Shown here piece after piece: positions 11,757 to 24,285 of a stretch of DNA of 64,000 bases. A program made the translations under genes and the position numbers. The DNA lies in contig OX439037.1 of the NCBI GenBank assembly GCA_949317995.1, positions 16,976,324 to 17,040,323 of the forward strand, given 5' to 3'. Every line of letters starts with the position of its first letter. Position 1 is the first letter of the stretch. This DNA is from Acholoe squamosa (taxonomy: Eukaryota; Annelida; Polychaeta; Phyllodocida; Polynoidae). The notes beneath the pieces were generated by a model, which saw nothing but the letters and a program-made list of their open reading frames with translations, had not been told where the DNA came from and did no database searches.

Positions 11757-11814
11757 TGACATCACGGCTGACGTATGACGTCACAAATTGTGTCACAAGG
11801 TGACCGTGACGTCA
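11757..11814. promoter_or_regulatory. Cluster of CRE/ATF-type sites
   Basis: TGACATCA at 11757, TGACGTAT at 11769, TGACGTCA at 11776 and TGACGTCA at 11807, inside a CpG-richer patch (about 11030-11890) that stands out from AT-rich surroundings. CREB/ATF dimers bind TGACGTCA. No downstream gene is recognised on either strand, so this may be a promoter of an unseen transcript, an enhancer, or part of a repeat. Confidence 0.4.
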
Positions 11815-12027
11815 CTGACAAACTGAAAACATAATGAAGTTGCTACGGTCGCTGCCCTCCCGGCCACTACGCGGCAAGCAACTCCAAATAAAACACCACT
11901 AAAAGTGCAAAATCATTCAATAACTCCCAACTAGCTATGCATGCAGATAGCCATTCTTCCATGTTTGGGCCATATACAACTTCGTGAATATTTAACTCAG
12001 GAGTATGATATTATATAAATGATGTCG

Positions 12028-12029
<2 letters not shown>

Positions 12030-12079
<50 letters not shown>
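12030..12079. repeat. (TA)n microsatellite
   Basis: About 24 uninterrupted TA units. Confidence 0.98.
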
Positions 12080-12081
<2 letters not shown>

Positions 12082-15016
12082 ATAGCCTAACCTTTTAAGT
12101 GATAATTTCACAAAGTATTTATCAAATGGTGGATGGTTAAAATTGAAAAAATCAGTGGTCTATGGCCTTTGTCCATAACGCCAGTCAGGATCTGCCACAT
12201 AAAAGGCTATAAAATCATAACTACCTGTCCAATCATTTTGAAATTTGACATAGGTGACCCCAGTACAATGATAGTTTCCGGCATCCATTAAATGTTGTTA
12301 TTATGCAAACTCAAAGGCCTCCTGGTGGCAAATTTCAGAACTGTTGAAAACCATTCCCTTGGCCATAATACCTATTCCTGCATGGATTAAATTGTTTACA
12401 TGGCACATCCCATATTCTACCTAATCATTATACCTGTGTTTCATCCTACTGTTAGCCATCATGGTGCCCATAGAGACCTATGTTTAAGCACAATCACCTT
12501 TCAATCCATATTCTTCTGAGCTAACACCTTTTAAAGTGTTTGACATATGTATTCTACACCTGTGAAGCTTCATAAGAAGGAGTGGGACTTTTATTTTATT
12601 ATTATTTTTAAACCATTTTCTTTCATGTCCTTTCAATGGAGCCAAAAACCCATTTTCTATTGACATGACTAAAGAGACTGACAACCGCAGTTGAATTGCC
12701 TTTCATATCTTAAGCATATAATCTAATCCTTAGGTATATTAATTCTTGACCATTTTAACTTTCTTATAAGGTGTGGGATTTTCTTTTTATGCTTGCAGCT
12801 GCTATAACTAGAGCCACATACTGGCCCACTCTCTGAGCTTGGACTGTGATACCCTAGTTGGGATGGGCTCTCACATTTTTGCCATTCATTGGAATGCTTA
12901 GCTGTTTTAGAATAATATTATGCTTTCTAGACCTTTATAGCTCCTTTGTAAGGTGCGGCACTTTTTATCATTTTCACAGATACTGTCTTATTGGATCTGT
13001 CTTTATATTGTCGATGCCACCAAAATAGGAAATCTTTATTATTTCAAAAAGTTCACCAAAAATTATCTTTCTATGCAAATTCTACATAGGTATGTATAGG
13101 TGTCATCACTCTTGAGCCGACAAATTAATGTGGTTGCGGTGGGCCTGCAGCCGGGCCCCCCAATGAAGATTTGCTTCCTACGCCTCTGATTTTGGAAGCC
13201 TTGGACCGAGAACTATAGGATGCAATTGTGTCTGTGTCAGCAAATGCAGACCTATTGTGTCAAAAAATCAATTTCAGGGTTTCATTCTACTCTGAAAGCA
13301 GACTGTTTTGGCTTTATAAAACTGGTAAAATTTTTATCATTGGGCAATTATTTGCTGATGTTTGAGGTAACAGGCTAACCCAAGGTGGATTTTTACCCCT
13401 GCCCAAAGGACGTTTGCTGCTCATTGATGTGTGACATTAGCTTATTTGACTCTTATTCAATACACCATTGACTCACATTCCCTGTCCTTAAGCATTATTG
13501 TTTACTTCCGCATCTGTGAATACAGTTACTTGTGGATATAGAGCCCTTCTCATAATGTCCTACATGTGGGAAAGTAGTGTAATCTGGGCTAATGATCAAT
13601 ACCTCAACAATGCTAAGGTAGGACATACATCTCTATGGTAGATTTTGATGCTGCCATAAGACATAAGATAAGGTTTCTGAATCATTTGGGGTTTATATAA
13701 TAGCCCATGAGCCCATAGCTGAAGATTGGCTCAAAGGTATCATCTCTGGGGACTAAACTAGACCATGCATTTTGGGAAGGTACATGTCTCAGGACATCAA
13801 ATCACTTTGCTAGACATCTGGAGGGGGTAGCTTAGCTTCAGAATCTTCAATCTTCTGATGGAACTCCAATTATCTCTGATAGCCTCACCGAGACCAGTTT
13901 ATTAGTCAGCATTTCCTTAATAATTGGGTTAGAAAGATGGGACCAGCACCAAAATGAGGCCCAACGCGAGCTCCTCATCACCAAGTCCTGTTTTGATGGT
14001 TATTCCAGAGTTTCCGGAAATATTTTAAAATATTTCACTTTCAAAATGCATAAAACCCACGGAAACAGTGTTAGCTTTTCATAACCATTACCAAGAAATA
14101 CCAAAACATCTTCCTTGTTAGGAAAAAAATGTTTTGATGAATAGCTCTTAAATAATTGACCCAATTTCTAAAGGGTGCGAATAATACTAGGTCCTCAGAG
14201 AAAATGGTATTTTGGCCATAGTTTATCTATCATGCCAGGATACAGTCCTTTACCCTAGATATAAGATACAGATATGATGAATTATATATGAATTTTAATC
14301 AATACCCATGAGATAATGTAAGCTGCTTTTTTGGGTGGCCAGATATGTTCAGGTAAGGATGACCTGCTTCCCACTTTATTCAAAGTTCCCTTATTTTGAA
14401 AATGGGAGAACACATAGTTGGTATCAAAACATGGATTGACAACATAGACGTTGCAGAATGATTCACAAATCATGATCACCCAATAAGATTCCTTGTAAAT
14501 ATGGGGGGAAAACATAGTTTACCTGACATATTGCACTGGAATTTTATAGTAAATTCGATAGAAGAATAGCTGAGGGCTGGGTTCTCTTAAAGATAAAGTT
14601 GTCAGATATGGGGTAAAGATATAGTGTGATATAGTGTTAGCAGTAGGTAATGTATGCCCATACCCATGACATTACACCACAAAAACAAAATGGTGGTGGT
14701 TGTTTGCATCATGAAGTGTCAAGTTTACATGATAGAACTCACTGTTCTCATCATGTTTTTGCAAAATAATTGATAGTGTGGATGATAGTCTGGATAAACA
14801 GAATGATACATGGATAAACCAGAACTTGGGATGGTTATCCATGTATTATATATACTTTTTTCATATGCATGATAACATATTTACATACATACATAATTCA
14901 TGAGAATATGCTAAGGTTTATCTATCAACATTCTCTAGCAATATCAAAGCAAAGTGAAATCTAGGAAATGCAACCAAAGGTTCCCCATCTGAAACCCTCA
15001 ATTTACCCTGTGTCAG
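12080..15016. other. Non-coding stretch
   Basis: AT-rich, with only short open frames lacking family resemblance. Loose repeats of AAGGTGTGGGA/AAGGTGCGGCA occur at 12574, 12770 and 12951. GGGCCCCCCAATGAAG...CCTACGCCTCTG at about 13155 resembles the element fragment near 45340. Confidence 0.5.
14806..14846. repeat. Short hairpin
   Basis: The arms ATACATGGATAAACC and GGTTATCCATGTAT pair with one bulged A around a 12-nt loop. Confidence 0.6.
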
Positions 15017-15020
15017 ATAG

Positions 15021-15183
15021 GCACCCACCTACCTAGTAGACACTCCAGGAGTGTCTTCCACCAATACCACAGTCTCCCAGTCCTTAGATACTAGCCAAGT
15101 ACCTGTGGCACCCACAGATGAGTTGAATATAGACCCTGCCTGGAATACGCCATTACTGGTCCTGGAGGAGATATGTCTCAAGT
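15021..15183 (+). CDS. Possible orphan exon, family unknown
   Basis: An open frame with protein-like composition begins after a weak acceptor (GATAG|GCA). It reads APTYLVDTPGVSSTNTTVSQ, a Ser/Thr-rich stretch, and then LNIDPAWNTPLLVLEEICLK. It ends at a plausible donor, AAG|GTGGGT (15187-15192), just past the listed end. No flanking exon was found and I do not recognise the family. It could be a real exon of an unseen gene, a pseudogene piece or a repeat remnant; chance is not excluded. Confidence 0.3.
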
Positions 15184-15748
15184 TAAGGTGGGTCGCGACC
15201 ATTGAAATTGAGCCTACTGCACAGGTCCATGCGCATATAGCTTAATTTCATCAAAATGAGACAATTTTTGGTGTACACACACCTATAGAAGTCCTTAATG
15301 TCCACACAAAAAATTCATGTAATTTTACTCAAAATTGTGCATCTTATGACACTTTGAAATTTTGGCATATTCATATCTATATTTTCTTCACCATTCCCTT
15401 AAAATTCTTTTGTACCTCATGATAATAGCCCCCACATTACCAAGCCAATGCTCTAGTAGTGGTAGGTAACTTTGATACGATGATAGCGACGCACCTTAAG
15501 TAAATCACATCCTATTGAGGCAGAAGGAATGTCTGCACTGCATCTGGAGTTAAAGCCATGCAGCCATGGCTTAGGTTCAGTATATTGTACATTGTTGATC
15601 ACTACAGGCTATCATTTTTTTTATGAAACAGAATTTAAACTTCATTTAGCCGAAGAAATGTTCATCCATTACAAACAGTGTTCATAACATTCAGGTTTCC
15701 TTTTTTCATAATTCACTGTATTAATATAGGTAGATTTAAGTATATAAT

Positions 15749-16993
15749 ATGGGTAAATTTTGCTGGACCATACTGGAAAATATGATTAAAAGAATGCTTG
15801 ACTTACAATGTCCCGTAAAAAGTTTTAAAGTTGTCGATAAGCCTAGTCCATGGATGTCAAATGAGCTTCTTGAAAGGATTAACGACAAAAATGTATTATT
15901 AAAATTAGCTAGACAAAACATGGATATCATTTCCTGGCACAGAGCCAGAGAGTGTAGAAACAAAGTTAACAGAGAAATAGAACTAGCCAAAGAGACTTAT
16001 TATTCCAATTTGTCTGAAATTTTTAAAAATGATTCAAAAAAATTCTGGAGTACTATGAAAGACATCCTACCTTCAAAAAAAGGCAATAATAAATCAATCA
16101 TGCTAACAGATGAAAATAGCCATGTAATCTCAATCAATGATACATCGACTTATATAAATAATTTTTTCGCAGAGATTGGACCTAGACTAGCTGAACAACA
16201 CCAAACTATTTTTAATTTCAAAGGTACTCGCTGTGAAGTAGACATGCCTGATATGAATTTTACAGATGAAGAAATCAAAAAATGTTTGTCTGATATAGAT
16301 ACATCTAAGTCATCTGCCATTGATTATTTATCCACCGATATATTAAAAAAAACTATGTTGAAGTTTCCTCAAAAATTCATAAAAATTATTAATTTGATTA
16401 CAAATACAGGCCAAATTCCAGATAGCTGGAAAATAGCTATGGTGACTCTATTACCAAAAGGCGGGGATCCGTTTAACGTGTCAAACCTCAGACTGATTAG
16501 TTTCCTACCGGTACCGGGCAAAATTCTTGAGAGACTCATACACAATAAACTAAGCGAGCATTTAGATATATTATCGAAAAATCAAGGAGGCTACCAGAAA
16601 TGTAAATCTACACTTGATTCCATCTCAGTTTTAGTTGATGATGTATTAAAAAATAGAAATGAAGGCAATGTTACAATGGCTGCTTTTATAGATATAAAAA
16701 AGCCCTTTGATTCAGTAAACCACTTGATATTATTAACGAAACTTGAACAATATGGAGTCAGAAATAGAAATCTAACCTTAATAGAAAATTACCTGTCTAG
16801 GAGACAACAATGTTCCATAGCCAACCATATACGCTCTGAACGAGCTAACCTATCATGTGGAGTGCCTCAGGGCTCAATTTTGGGTCCTTTGTTCTTTTTA
16901 TTGTATATTAATGACTGTATTTCTGAAAATGATGTACATAAAACTTTGTTATATGCAGATGACTCAGTACTATACGTATCAGGAAAAATATAG
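15749..16993 (+). pseudogene. LINE reverse transcriptase, N-terminal and palm part (disrupted)
   Basis: A 414-codon frame. The N-terminal linker (PSPWMSNELL, then RECRNKVNREIELAKETYYS, FWSTMKDILP) precedes the RT core: STDILKKTM, LLPKGGDP, GKILERLIHN, FIDIKKPFDSVNH, CGVPQGSILGPLFFLLYIND and the catalytic LLYADDS near residue 400. The usual KKAFD motif reads KKPFD and FRK..ST reads YQKCKST, suggesting decay. The frame stops seven codons after YADD. Shifting by one base continues NIDVLTNELSTALNSFSLW, so a single-base frameshift ended the original reading frame. Confidence 0.85.
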
Positions 16994-17039
16994 ATGTATT
17001 AACAAATGAACTTTCTACTGCACTAAATTCCTTCTCCCT

Positions 17040-17306
17040 CTGGAGGCCATTTCACCGCATTTATTACAATAAATGCGGACATCCGTATATTAAATACGGA
17101 CGTCCGTATTTCAAGTTTATGTCAATATTTGAATACCTACTGCCCCTACCCCCCTCCACATTTGCAATATGAAGCATATTTCAAATGCGGAGGGGGGTAG
17201 GGGCAGTAGGTGTTCAGATATGGGCATAAATGTGAAACACGGACGTCCGTATTTAATATACGGACGTCCGCATTTATTGTAATAAATGCGGTGAAATGGC
17301 CTCCAG
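17040..17306. mobile_element. 267-bp palindromic element inside the LINE
   Basis: The whole interval folds on itself: CTGGAGGCCATTTCACCGCA at the left is complemented by TGCGGTGAAATGGCCTCCAG at the right, and the pairing continues inwards. Nested palindromes (ACGGACGTCCGT; CGCATTTATTACAATAAATGCG split by two bases) occur in both arms, and a C-rich/G-rich pair lies near the centre. No ORF. It is a foldback MITE-like insertion; a target duplication could not be assigned. Confidence 0.9.
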
Positions 17307-17526
17307 GTCTTTGGCTAATAAACTTACAATGAATGAATCTAAAACAAAAATCATGACCTTTGCTTCAGCAATCAAGTTGAAAAGGATAAATAAGCCAAAA
17401 ATTGTTCTAAACAGGAAAACTTTAATGAATGTCCAATTGTATAAGTACCTAGGGGTTACCCTGGATCAAGAAATGAATTTTAATATGTATGTGAGAAATG
17501 TTATAAAGAACATTCGGTTCAAATGA
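17307..17526 (+). pseudogene. LINE reverse transcriptase, thumb part after the inserted palindrome
   Basis: Begins SLANKLTMNESKTKIMTFAS and continues to LMNVQLYKYLGVTLDQEMNF, the typical region C-terminal to YADD. The LGVTLD box is conserved. The frame then ends, although remnants such as PIIDYCDILYNG and LQRLQNKCLK can be read further in shifted frames to about 17700. It joins logically to FSLW before 17040, showing that the palindrome interrupted a single ORF. Confidence 0.8.
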
Positions 17527-18575
17527 TTAATCTTGTATAAAACTAGGAAATATCTATTTATCACAGCAAGAATAAGAATTATAAAATGCATATTATGCCA
17601 ATTATTGATTACTGTGATATATTATATAATGGAGCTAAGGCTGAACTGCTATTAGAACTTCAGCGACTGCAAAATAAGTGTTTAAAAACCTGTTTAGATG
17701 TCCATATATTGACTCCTACCAATTTTGTACATAGGGATACGGATACTCCCAAGCTATAATCTAGAAGACTTCATCATATTAAAATGCTTGCCTATAAAAG
17801 ATCAACAATGGAGGAATATATTAAACCGACTGTAAGAAATACAAGATTTTCGAGTGCTCCTGTTTTAAAATACAGGAAAATTAAATTGTACAGCATATAC
17901 AAAATCTCCTGAATGTCTATGTGCCCAAACATGGAATAATCTTGAAACTGATACCAGAAATATTAGAGATAAAGACAAATTCAAGGCTATATCTAAAAAA
18001 TGCATGAATGAATCCATCAATGTATAAAATATATTGTAAAATAATAATACAAACTGTAAACTGAAATAACATCTAGGAACCTATACCAGAACGTGTAATG
18101 GCAAACGACTATTTAAGACCTTACTTAGGGTTTTTTTTCCACATCGACTCTATCAATGTATAACCTAGTTAGAATCTGACTGTACCGATGCATGTTGTAA
18201 ATATCAATTGTATGACAGGAGGAGGGTAATAATTATTTTTGTATTTAAAGTAGATTAAGAGTGCCCCAAATTGTTCAAAATATTGTTATTATACTTTATA
18301 ATTCTATGAATACCGGTAAGAATTTAAATGGTCAGATCATAACAACATTTTCTAAATGACGATCTGGTCATTAACTGTTGGGTCATGTTATTATCACGAG
18401 AAATTACCTTATAACAAGGGTAATTATGTAATATATTACCGTATGTACTTAGGTTACTATATAAAGACGATATCACATTTAACGGACATGTACACAGTGT
18501 GCCTATGTTTACATGATGTATGTACCTTAAGACCAAATAAAGTTTAAATCTGTTCTGAAAAAAATAATAAATACG

Positions 18576-21240
18576 GAAACAAATCTTAAATGGCTAACAA
18601 GTTAATGACTGACCCTCATCCTGAAAGGATGTTGTCTTGGCCAAGCCATAAAATTACATATACCATTCATTAAATTATGATAATAGATAATATGTTATTA
18701 TGAACAGCAGTCATGATTTGCGTATTACTCTCCCAGTATGGGGAAACCCTAAAACCATGGTAAGGCAGAGTGAGAACATGCAGCAAAACATTTCAGTACC
18801 TATATATATAAATGTCATAAGGCTAAAAACAGAAGAATTCATGTTGTTGTAATTCATTTATTATCCTGGTTTGATTTTAATCCGAAGTTGAAGTGTCTTG
18901 CTTTTTGCCAGCTTGGTGCTAATGGGCATCAAGTCCATTGCTGGATGTGCTCTCCATTAGACTTAAAGCTTGATCTTGATAGCTACTTAGACATTAGAAA
19001 AGCCTATATGCCACAGGTTGTGACAGGGTTTTAGTCAGTCCCATTTATAATGGATTAGTTGATTTGGAAATTTGAGAGAAAGGTCTGTAGGAATGTAAAG
19101 AGAAAGAAGGGGGGAGAAAAGGGGAATTCTATAGCTCCCATTATTTTAAAACTTAAATGCAGCATGAAGCAAGCTATAGATTAGTATATCAATAATATTT
19201 TCAATGTTCAATGCCCATGTACATAGTCACATAGACTTACATAAGTCATGAATTCTTGTTTTCAGTCTTATGACCACATTATCTTCCATATATCTGGTTG
19301 GATTAATAATATAGTGCATTGAATAAGGTGGAAATTAAAAAAAAGAAGCCAATTTCAGGCCATTTTCCAACTTTGGGCCACCATATTTAGAAAAATATTG
19401 GTCCGACATATGCAAATTTTCCCTCTTTTTGAAGCCCTAGGTGTTTTCTTGCAAATGAGACCAGAAATAGGAAGAATGGTTAGATAATTTGTATTCTAAG
19501 GCCACATGATTGTATCCAAAAAGACCCCCAAAAACAAAAGGTGGGGCAGTTGAGAAGAATCATGGAAGAATGTAGTAACAGTGAATCAGGAACACCCTCC
19601 TGCACCTCTATTAAGCTGATATAAGGGCCAGCTAGTCACTTCTATTGTGCTGGTGGGATCCACTATCTGCAAGAAAAACAGGTGTTACTTCTAGAAAATG
19701 TGCACCCATTAGAACTAAGGCTGCTTTATATGTATAATATAGCTATGAATCCTTATGCATAAGATTTCCTCTTTGTAATGATGTCTAATAGGTTGTGGTG
19801 TTTTTGGTATATTTTCTGAGGATCTGTTTCACTGACTAGTGCAGGTAGCCCGAGTACCCCTCCAGGGGTGGGGGGGGGCACTTACACATTGAGGGTCAGT
19901 AGCTACTGCCGCCCTACTGCCCAGGTTAACTGGCACAGCAGGGCTTTGACTGCCCTGTGTTTTGATAACTACATGAAGTGCTTTCCCATTCCCACTGCCC
20001 AAGATTTCCTTAGCTCTTCCCATTCCACTGCCCAGGTATTTCCTTAGCTCTTCACACCTCAGTGCTACAACAGCTGCACACTGAGGTCCCAGCTTTAAAT
20101 CCTTAATAGATTAATCCACTTGCTTTTATGGTACAGTTAGCTGACCGCCCTCCTTTTCAGCCCTACTGGGTCATTCCATTATAAATGGACAGATTCTTAG
20201 AACTTTCCCCGCATGACCCCCTCAGATCTGGATGATTTACCTTCTATATTGAGGTGTATATAGGTAATGACCACATGCAAAATTGTAGCCTCCAACTCCC
20301 ATTGGTTCCTGAGATTTTGGCCCTTATATATGAGGGGGTTTGACTATCATTTTCAAAAATCTCAATTTTGTGTTAAATTCAGTGTGTAATATTTTCAAAG
20401 TACAATGGGCTAGAGGTCTGGTATTGCTTGGGTCATTAGACACATCCTTCCACTCCAGGGAAATGCCAAAATAGTGAGGGTAACGTAAAGGCTTAGTCTT
20501 GTAGAATAGGGTCATTGGTCGCTAGTTTCTCGAGATTTTCATATCCGAAACCAATTTTTGAAAAATCATAGCATCAAAACCATTACTTCAATCAGCTTGA
20601 GAAGTGAGATTCCTTCAATTCAAAATGAGATGAACTTAGGAAATGAAGATAGAACACCTGCAACAAAGTGGTTATCCAGTATGACTGCTTCAAATTGGTA
20701 AAAGACTGATTTTTGCTACTTTTCAACAGCAATTTTGGGTCGGAGGGACAAGTAGCACCAACTAATGGTAGCTATCACTAAAAGAACTATTGTTACCCTA
20801 AAAAGTGATGGTAGTTTGGTTTTGGTGGAATGCCTCCTTCCTGTATAAAATAGGTAACGAAATATGGCAAAAGTCAGCATTTCTCTAACCCTGTTTTCTT
20901 TATTATAGCTGCCTCTTAGGCTTCAAACAGTTGTAATATTCAGTCTTGTTTCATCATTTCTTTCACTCTATTACATCAAATTATGCATGACCAGGTGGAC
21001 ATCCCATAAAGAAAGTGAAATAAGAAAGTAGGATTTCACTTTCTCACAGAAAAGGGTTCACTACTACCAATTTGGGAAGGGGTGTGGCCAATAAAGAATT
21101 GAGTGAAATAAGAAATAAGTAATGTTTCATGTTCTCTTATAGATGGACCATCCACAACCAATTTGGCCGGGTATCATTATTTCATAGGTGAAATGACCTA
21201 TGTCAGAGGAGCCCACCGACACAGACATAAGGCCTTATTT
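18576..21240. other. Non-coding stretch
   Basis: No supported gene. A G9 run lies near 19869. A low-complexity CCACTGCCCA(A/G)...TTTCCTTAGCTCTTC pair repeats at about 19995 and 20027. Nothing else was resolved. Confidence 0.45.
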
Positions 21241-21470
21241 TGCATTGAAATAACACTTTATAGAATAGCAAAATGTTGAAATAAGTCTATTTCAAATGAA
21301 ATACATTTTATGGGCCGCAACCCCAGGTATCATAGATTACTTCATGATTGAAATAACTTACATTGGGGGAGGCTCTCAACGCAGAAATGGAGCTGTTTCA
21401 AATTGAAATAACGGCTCATGGGACGGCAAAATGTTGAAATAAGTCTATTTCAAAATGAAATAAAGTTTAT
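21241..21470. repeat. Degenerate 158-bp repeat rich in GAAATAAG
   Basis: GCAAAATGTTGAAATAAGTC occurs at 21268 and 21426 with similar flanks. Many TGAAATAA words extend from about 21000 to 21740. Confidence 0.65.
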
Positions 21471-22091
21471 GGTACCCTACCCAGTTACAAGCCTGCATGT
21501 ACGGCATCTAGTCTCCAACAAACGAGCCATTGTATTCTCTCTTTGCCCAAACACATTTTTTTTTGGTAATTATCAGCAGGTCACTACCACAGGGTGGCAG
21601 CTCACAAACTTTATTTAAAAAAAAGATTTATTTCAACAATTTGCCATTCCATATAGGGTTATTTCAATAAGTGAAATAAGGCCTTATTACTACTACGTCC
21701 GGGAGCTCCTACGACGTAATTATTTCACTTTTACTTTAATTTGAAATACCATCTCAGTCTACTGTAAATGGGGGTGATTTCAGGAAAAGTGCTTTTATGC
21801 TTCTTTATTTACCTTTCAATATATCCTGGTAATTTTAGTCAAAGGGAGATGCATTTCCTTGACCATCTGAAGGATGTATCACGAAAAATATCATTGTCCA
21901 GTCTAATGGGAGGCAATACAATCAGAGTAATTCCCATCCTTGAGCTCACCACCAAATTCCCTTTCAGTGCCCAATTACTCCTTAGCTGAATCTTAAGATA
22001 CATCACACTGGCTGTATAGTGTACCCCTGAATGCTAGGATGGTGACTGCTTGTCATGGTAGCACAACAAAGGGCACTGCCGTGGCAGTGGA

Positions 22092-22275
22092 GTGAGTGAG
22101 TGAGTAATAGATGTTTAACGCCATTTCGACAGCTAAGGTCATATTCATGGCAAGAACTACATTACACTATTTCACAGGGGAATGTGTCAGTGCCCGCACA
22201 TATGTGCACCACACACATCCTGAGGGGATAGGAAAGAGGAGAAATAGACCCTTTTAAGTGGGTTAGGGAAGCCAT
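22092..22275 (+). mobile_element. SINE-like element, copy 1
   Basis: Starts GTGAGTGAGTGAGTAATAGA, includes TTTAACGCCATTTCGACAGC and ends TTTTAAGTGGGTTAGGGAAG. It is flanked by the 13-bp direct repeat CCGTGGCAGTGGA (22079-22091 and 22276-22288), a target-site duplication. Related copies lie at 37868, 43585 and 53719. No tRNA-type B box is obvious. Confidence 0.85.
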
Positions 22276-22288
22276 CCGTGGCAGTGGA

Positions 22289-24285
22289 TATTTAGGGACA
22301 GGTCATTATGCCAATTAACTTGTGCTGCTATTGGTGTGCCTCTAGGTAGTGTACTAGTATGCAGACAATCACCAATCACACAAGCCTACACTCCAAACCA
22401 TTATAGGCAATTAAAGAACCTGCTTGAAGAACGAGTGTGCACAATAGCGGACAAGATTTTGGTAGTTGGAAGCAGGCAAAGTTACAGACAAAACTGCTAT
22501 GTTTTAATTCCTTCCAATTTTGGGTGTGCACCATTTAGGAGGTTTCATTTTAGGTGCGCCACATAAAACATTTAGTCCCAGACTCCTGGATCTGGGTGCG
22601 CACACACTTTACTCCGCAATTCCCAATGGAGTGCTCAGTGGCTGTCCTTAGACTGCCACTAATAGGGGCTACCTTCTAGCACGCCGTGACATATCAAGTG
22701 TAGAGGTGGCAATCATATGGTAGACCTCTCCAATTAGGTCTTTTAGTGTAATACAGAAAGAACAGACTTAACAATTATTATTACTTCTTTTATTTCCATT
22801 TGTTTGAATGAGTACATTACAGTGTTTGTGTGTGTGCAATATATGTGCATCACTTATACATATATACAGCCAAGTGACAATCGGGAGGCACCTCACAGTG
22901 TGCGCTTAACCATAACGGTACATATTATGTTCCTATACACTACAATCAAGGGGAGAATGGAGTGTCAGTGTCCAATGGGCTAAATGTTCTAAACACAAGG
23001 GGGCCTTATGTTAACTGTTAATTCTATCAATGTAATATTACTGTAGTACCTTAAGTTTAAGGCAACCCCACATGTAATTCACCCTAAGTTAAGGGACATA
23101 CTATAAGGGTTGTTTGACATATATAAACTGTGCCTTATACACAAGCTACAAGAATAGTACAGTTTACCACATGCAGAGGGCATCACTGAGTGTAGAGAAA
23201 ACCCACACTGGTGCCCTGTGCTGAGGCAGCCTGTGGCTGGCAATGCCTCTTCTGATGCTAATGTTACAAAGCTATGTCAATACCTCATGTTCCAGACATG
23301 CAGACCTACTTTAGTACAGTTCTACAATAATGCTTACATTATCAAGTGTAGTACCATACTTGCACGTAAAAACACCCTGGCGCTTATAGCGATTTCATTA
23401 TTACCTAGGTGCTTAAACGTGACAGTAGGGTTGTTATCGACATGCACAATGAGAAATATCATCCAACGACATAGAACTTATGGTATAATGAAATGAACAC
23501 CAAAATTGTCAAAAGACAATGTCTGGTCAAGTTGGACTTGTCATTATGAACACATTGTGACACAAGGACAAGTATTACATTCTCATTGTTCGACTCTTTT
23601 AACACTGTACGGCTCTTTCCCCTGCTGTAGAATACATTAGTTATGTTTAAGTTAAATCCCCTTTTCTTGGGATTTCTACAATAATTCTTATACTTAACTA
23701 AGTCTTTTTATACATGTTGAAGTGGTGGCAACATACAATTATCTGCCAATAATAGGTATACATATTATATTTCAGTATGTTTCTAGTTCTGGCGCACTAA
23801 CAAAAATAATTTTTCAAGAAAAAAGGTGCACATATATCCAACAACCAGTGAGGACCGGATATAATTCAGTTGGTGAATTTAGAACTGTTCATGGGTGAAA
23901 CAATGTTGCTTAGGTTGAATACATCTTTATTATCAAAAGGAAAAGGTGCAAGTTGGATCATTCAAGTAAATACATTTTTTCTGGCATTTTTTTTTTTTTT
24001 TTTTTTAATGAATATGACTTTGTCATTTAATGACATGGAATGCTTGATATCTTTTCTTGAATTTTCTATTCAGCAAGATTCTAATGTAAACAATGGTTTC
24101 TGTACATAGGGAGTGAGCTTTATGTTCTGCCAAGCTATTGTATAAATAAGACTACCCCGGTAGTACCTACACAAAAATACAGGCTAAGTGAATTTCTACT
24201 ATAAAGGTAACCAAGGATGTATATAACCATCTCTTCTTGATCCATAATTTACAGGGCAGAAATCTCTGTGCAAGTAGACTTATCT
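22289..24285. other. Non-coding; possible distal AMBRA1 3' region
   Basis: AT-rich, with no gene. A reverse-strand AATAAA lies at 22789-22794 and another near 23925, which could serve AMBRA1 if its 3' UTR is very long; there is no further evidence for this. Poly-T occurs at about 23990-24006. Confidence 0.35.

Larger units (their letters stand above)
15690..18575 (+). mobile_element. Degenerate non-LTR (LINE) retrotransposon, 5'-truncated
   Basis: The interval holds a broken reverse transcriptase frame, an AT-rich 3' region and a terminal AATAAAGTTTAAAT near 18536 followed by an A-rich end, a common LINE/CR1-L2-like 3' pattern. No endonuclease domain is seen upstream of 15749, so the copy appears 5'-truncated. 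The RT block style (QGGY..STLDSI, CGVPQGS, YADD) fits the jockey superfamily (CR1/L2/Daphne-like); the clade is not resolved. Boundaries are approximate. Confidence 0.8.

Noticed and set aside
15736-15990. - strand open frame over the LINE
   Set aside because: It lies opposite the reverse transcriptase frame and has no independent similarity.
19829-20023. - strand 64-codon frame
   Set aside because: Low-complexity, G/C-run-driven sequence without similarity or gene context.
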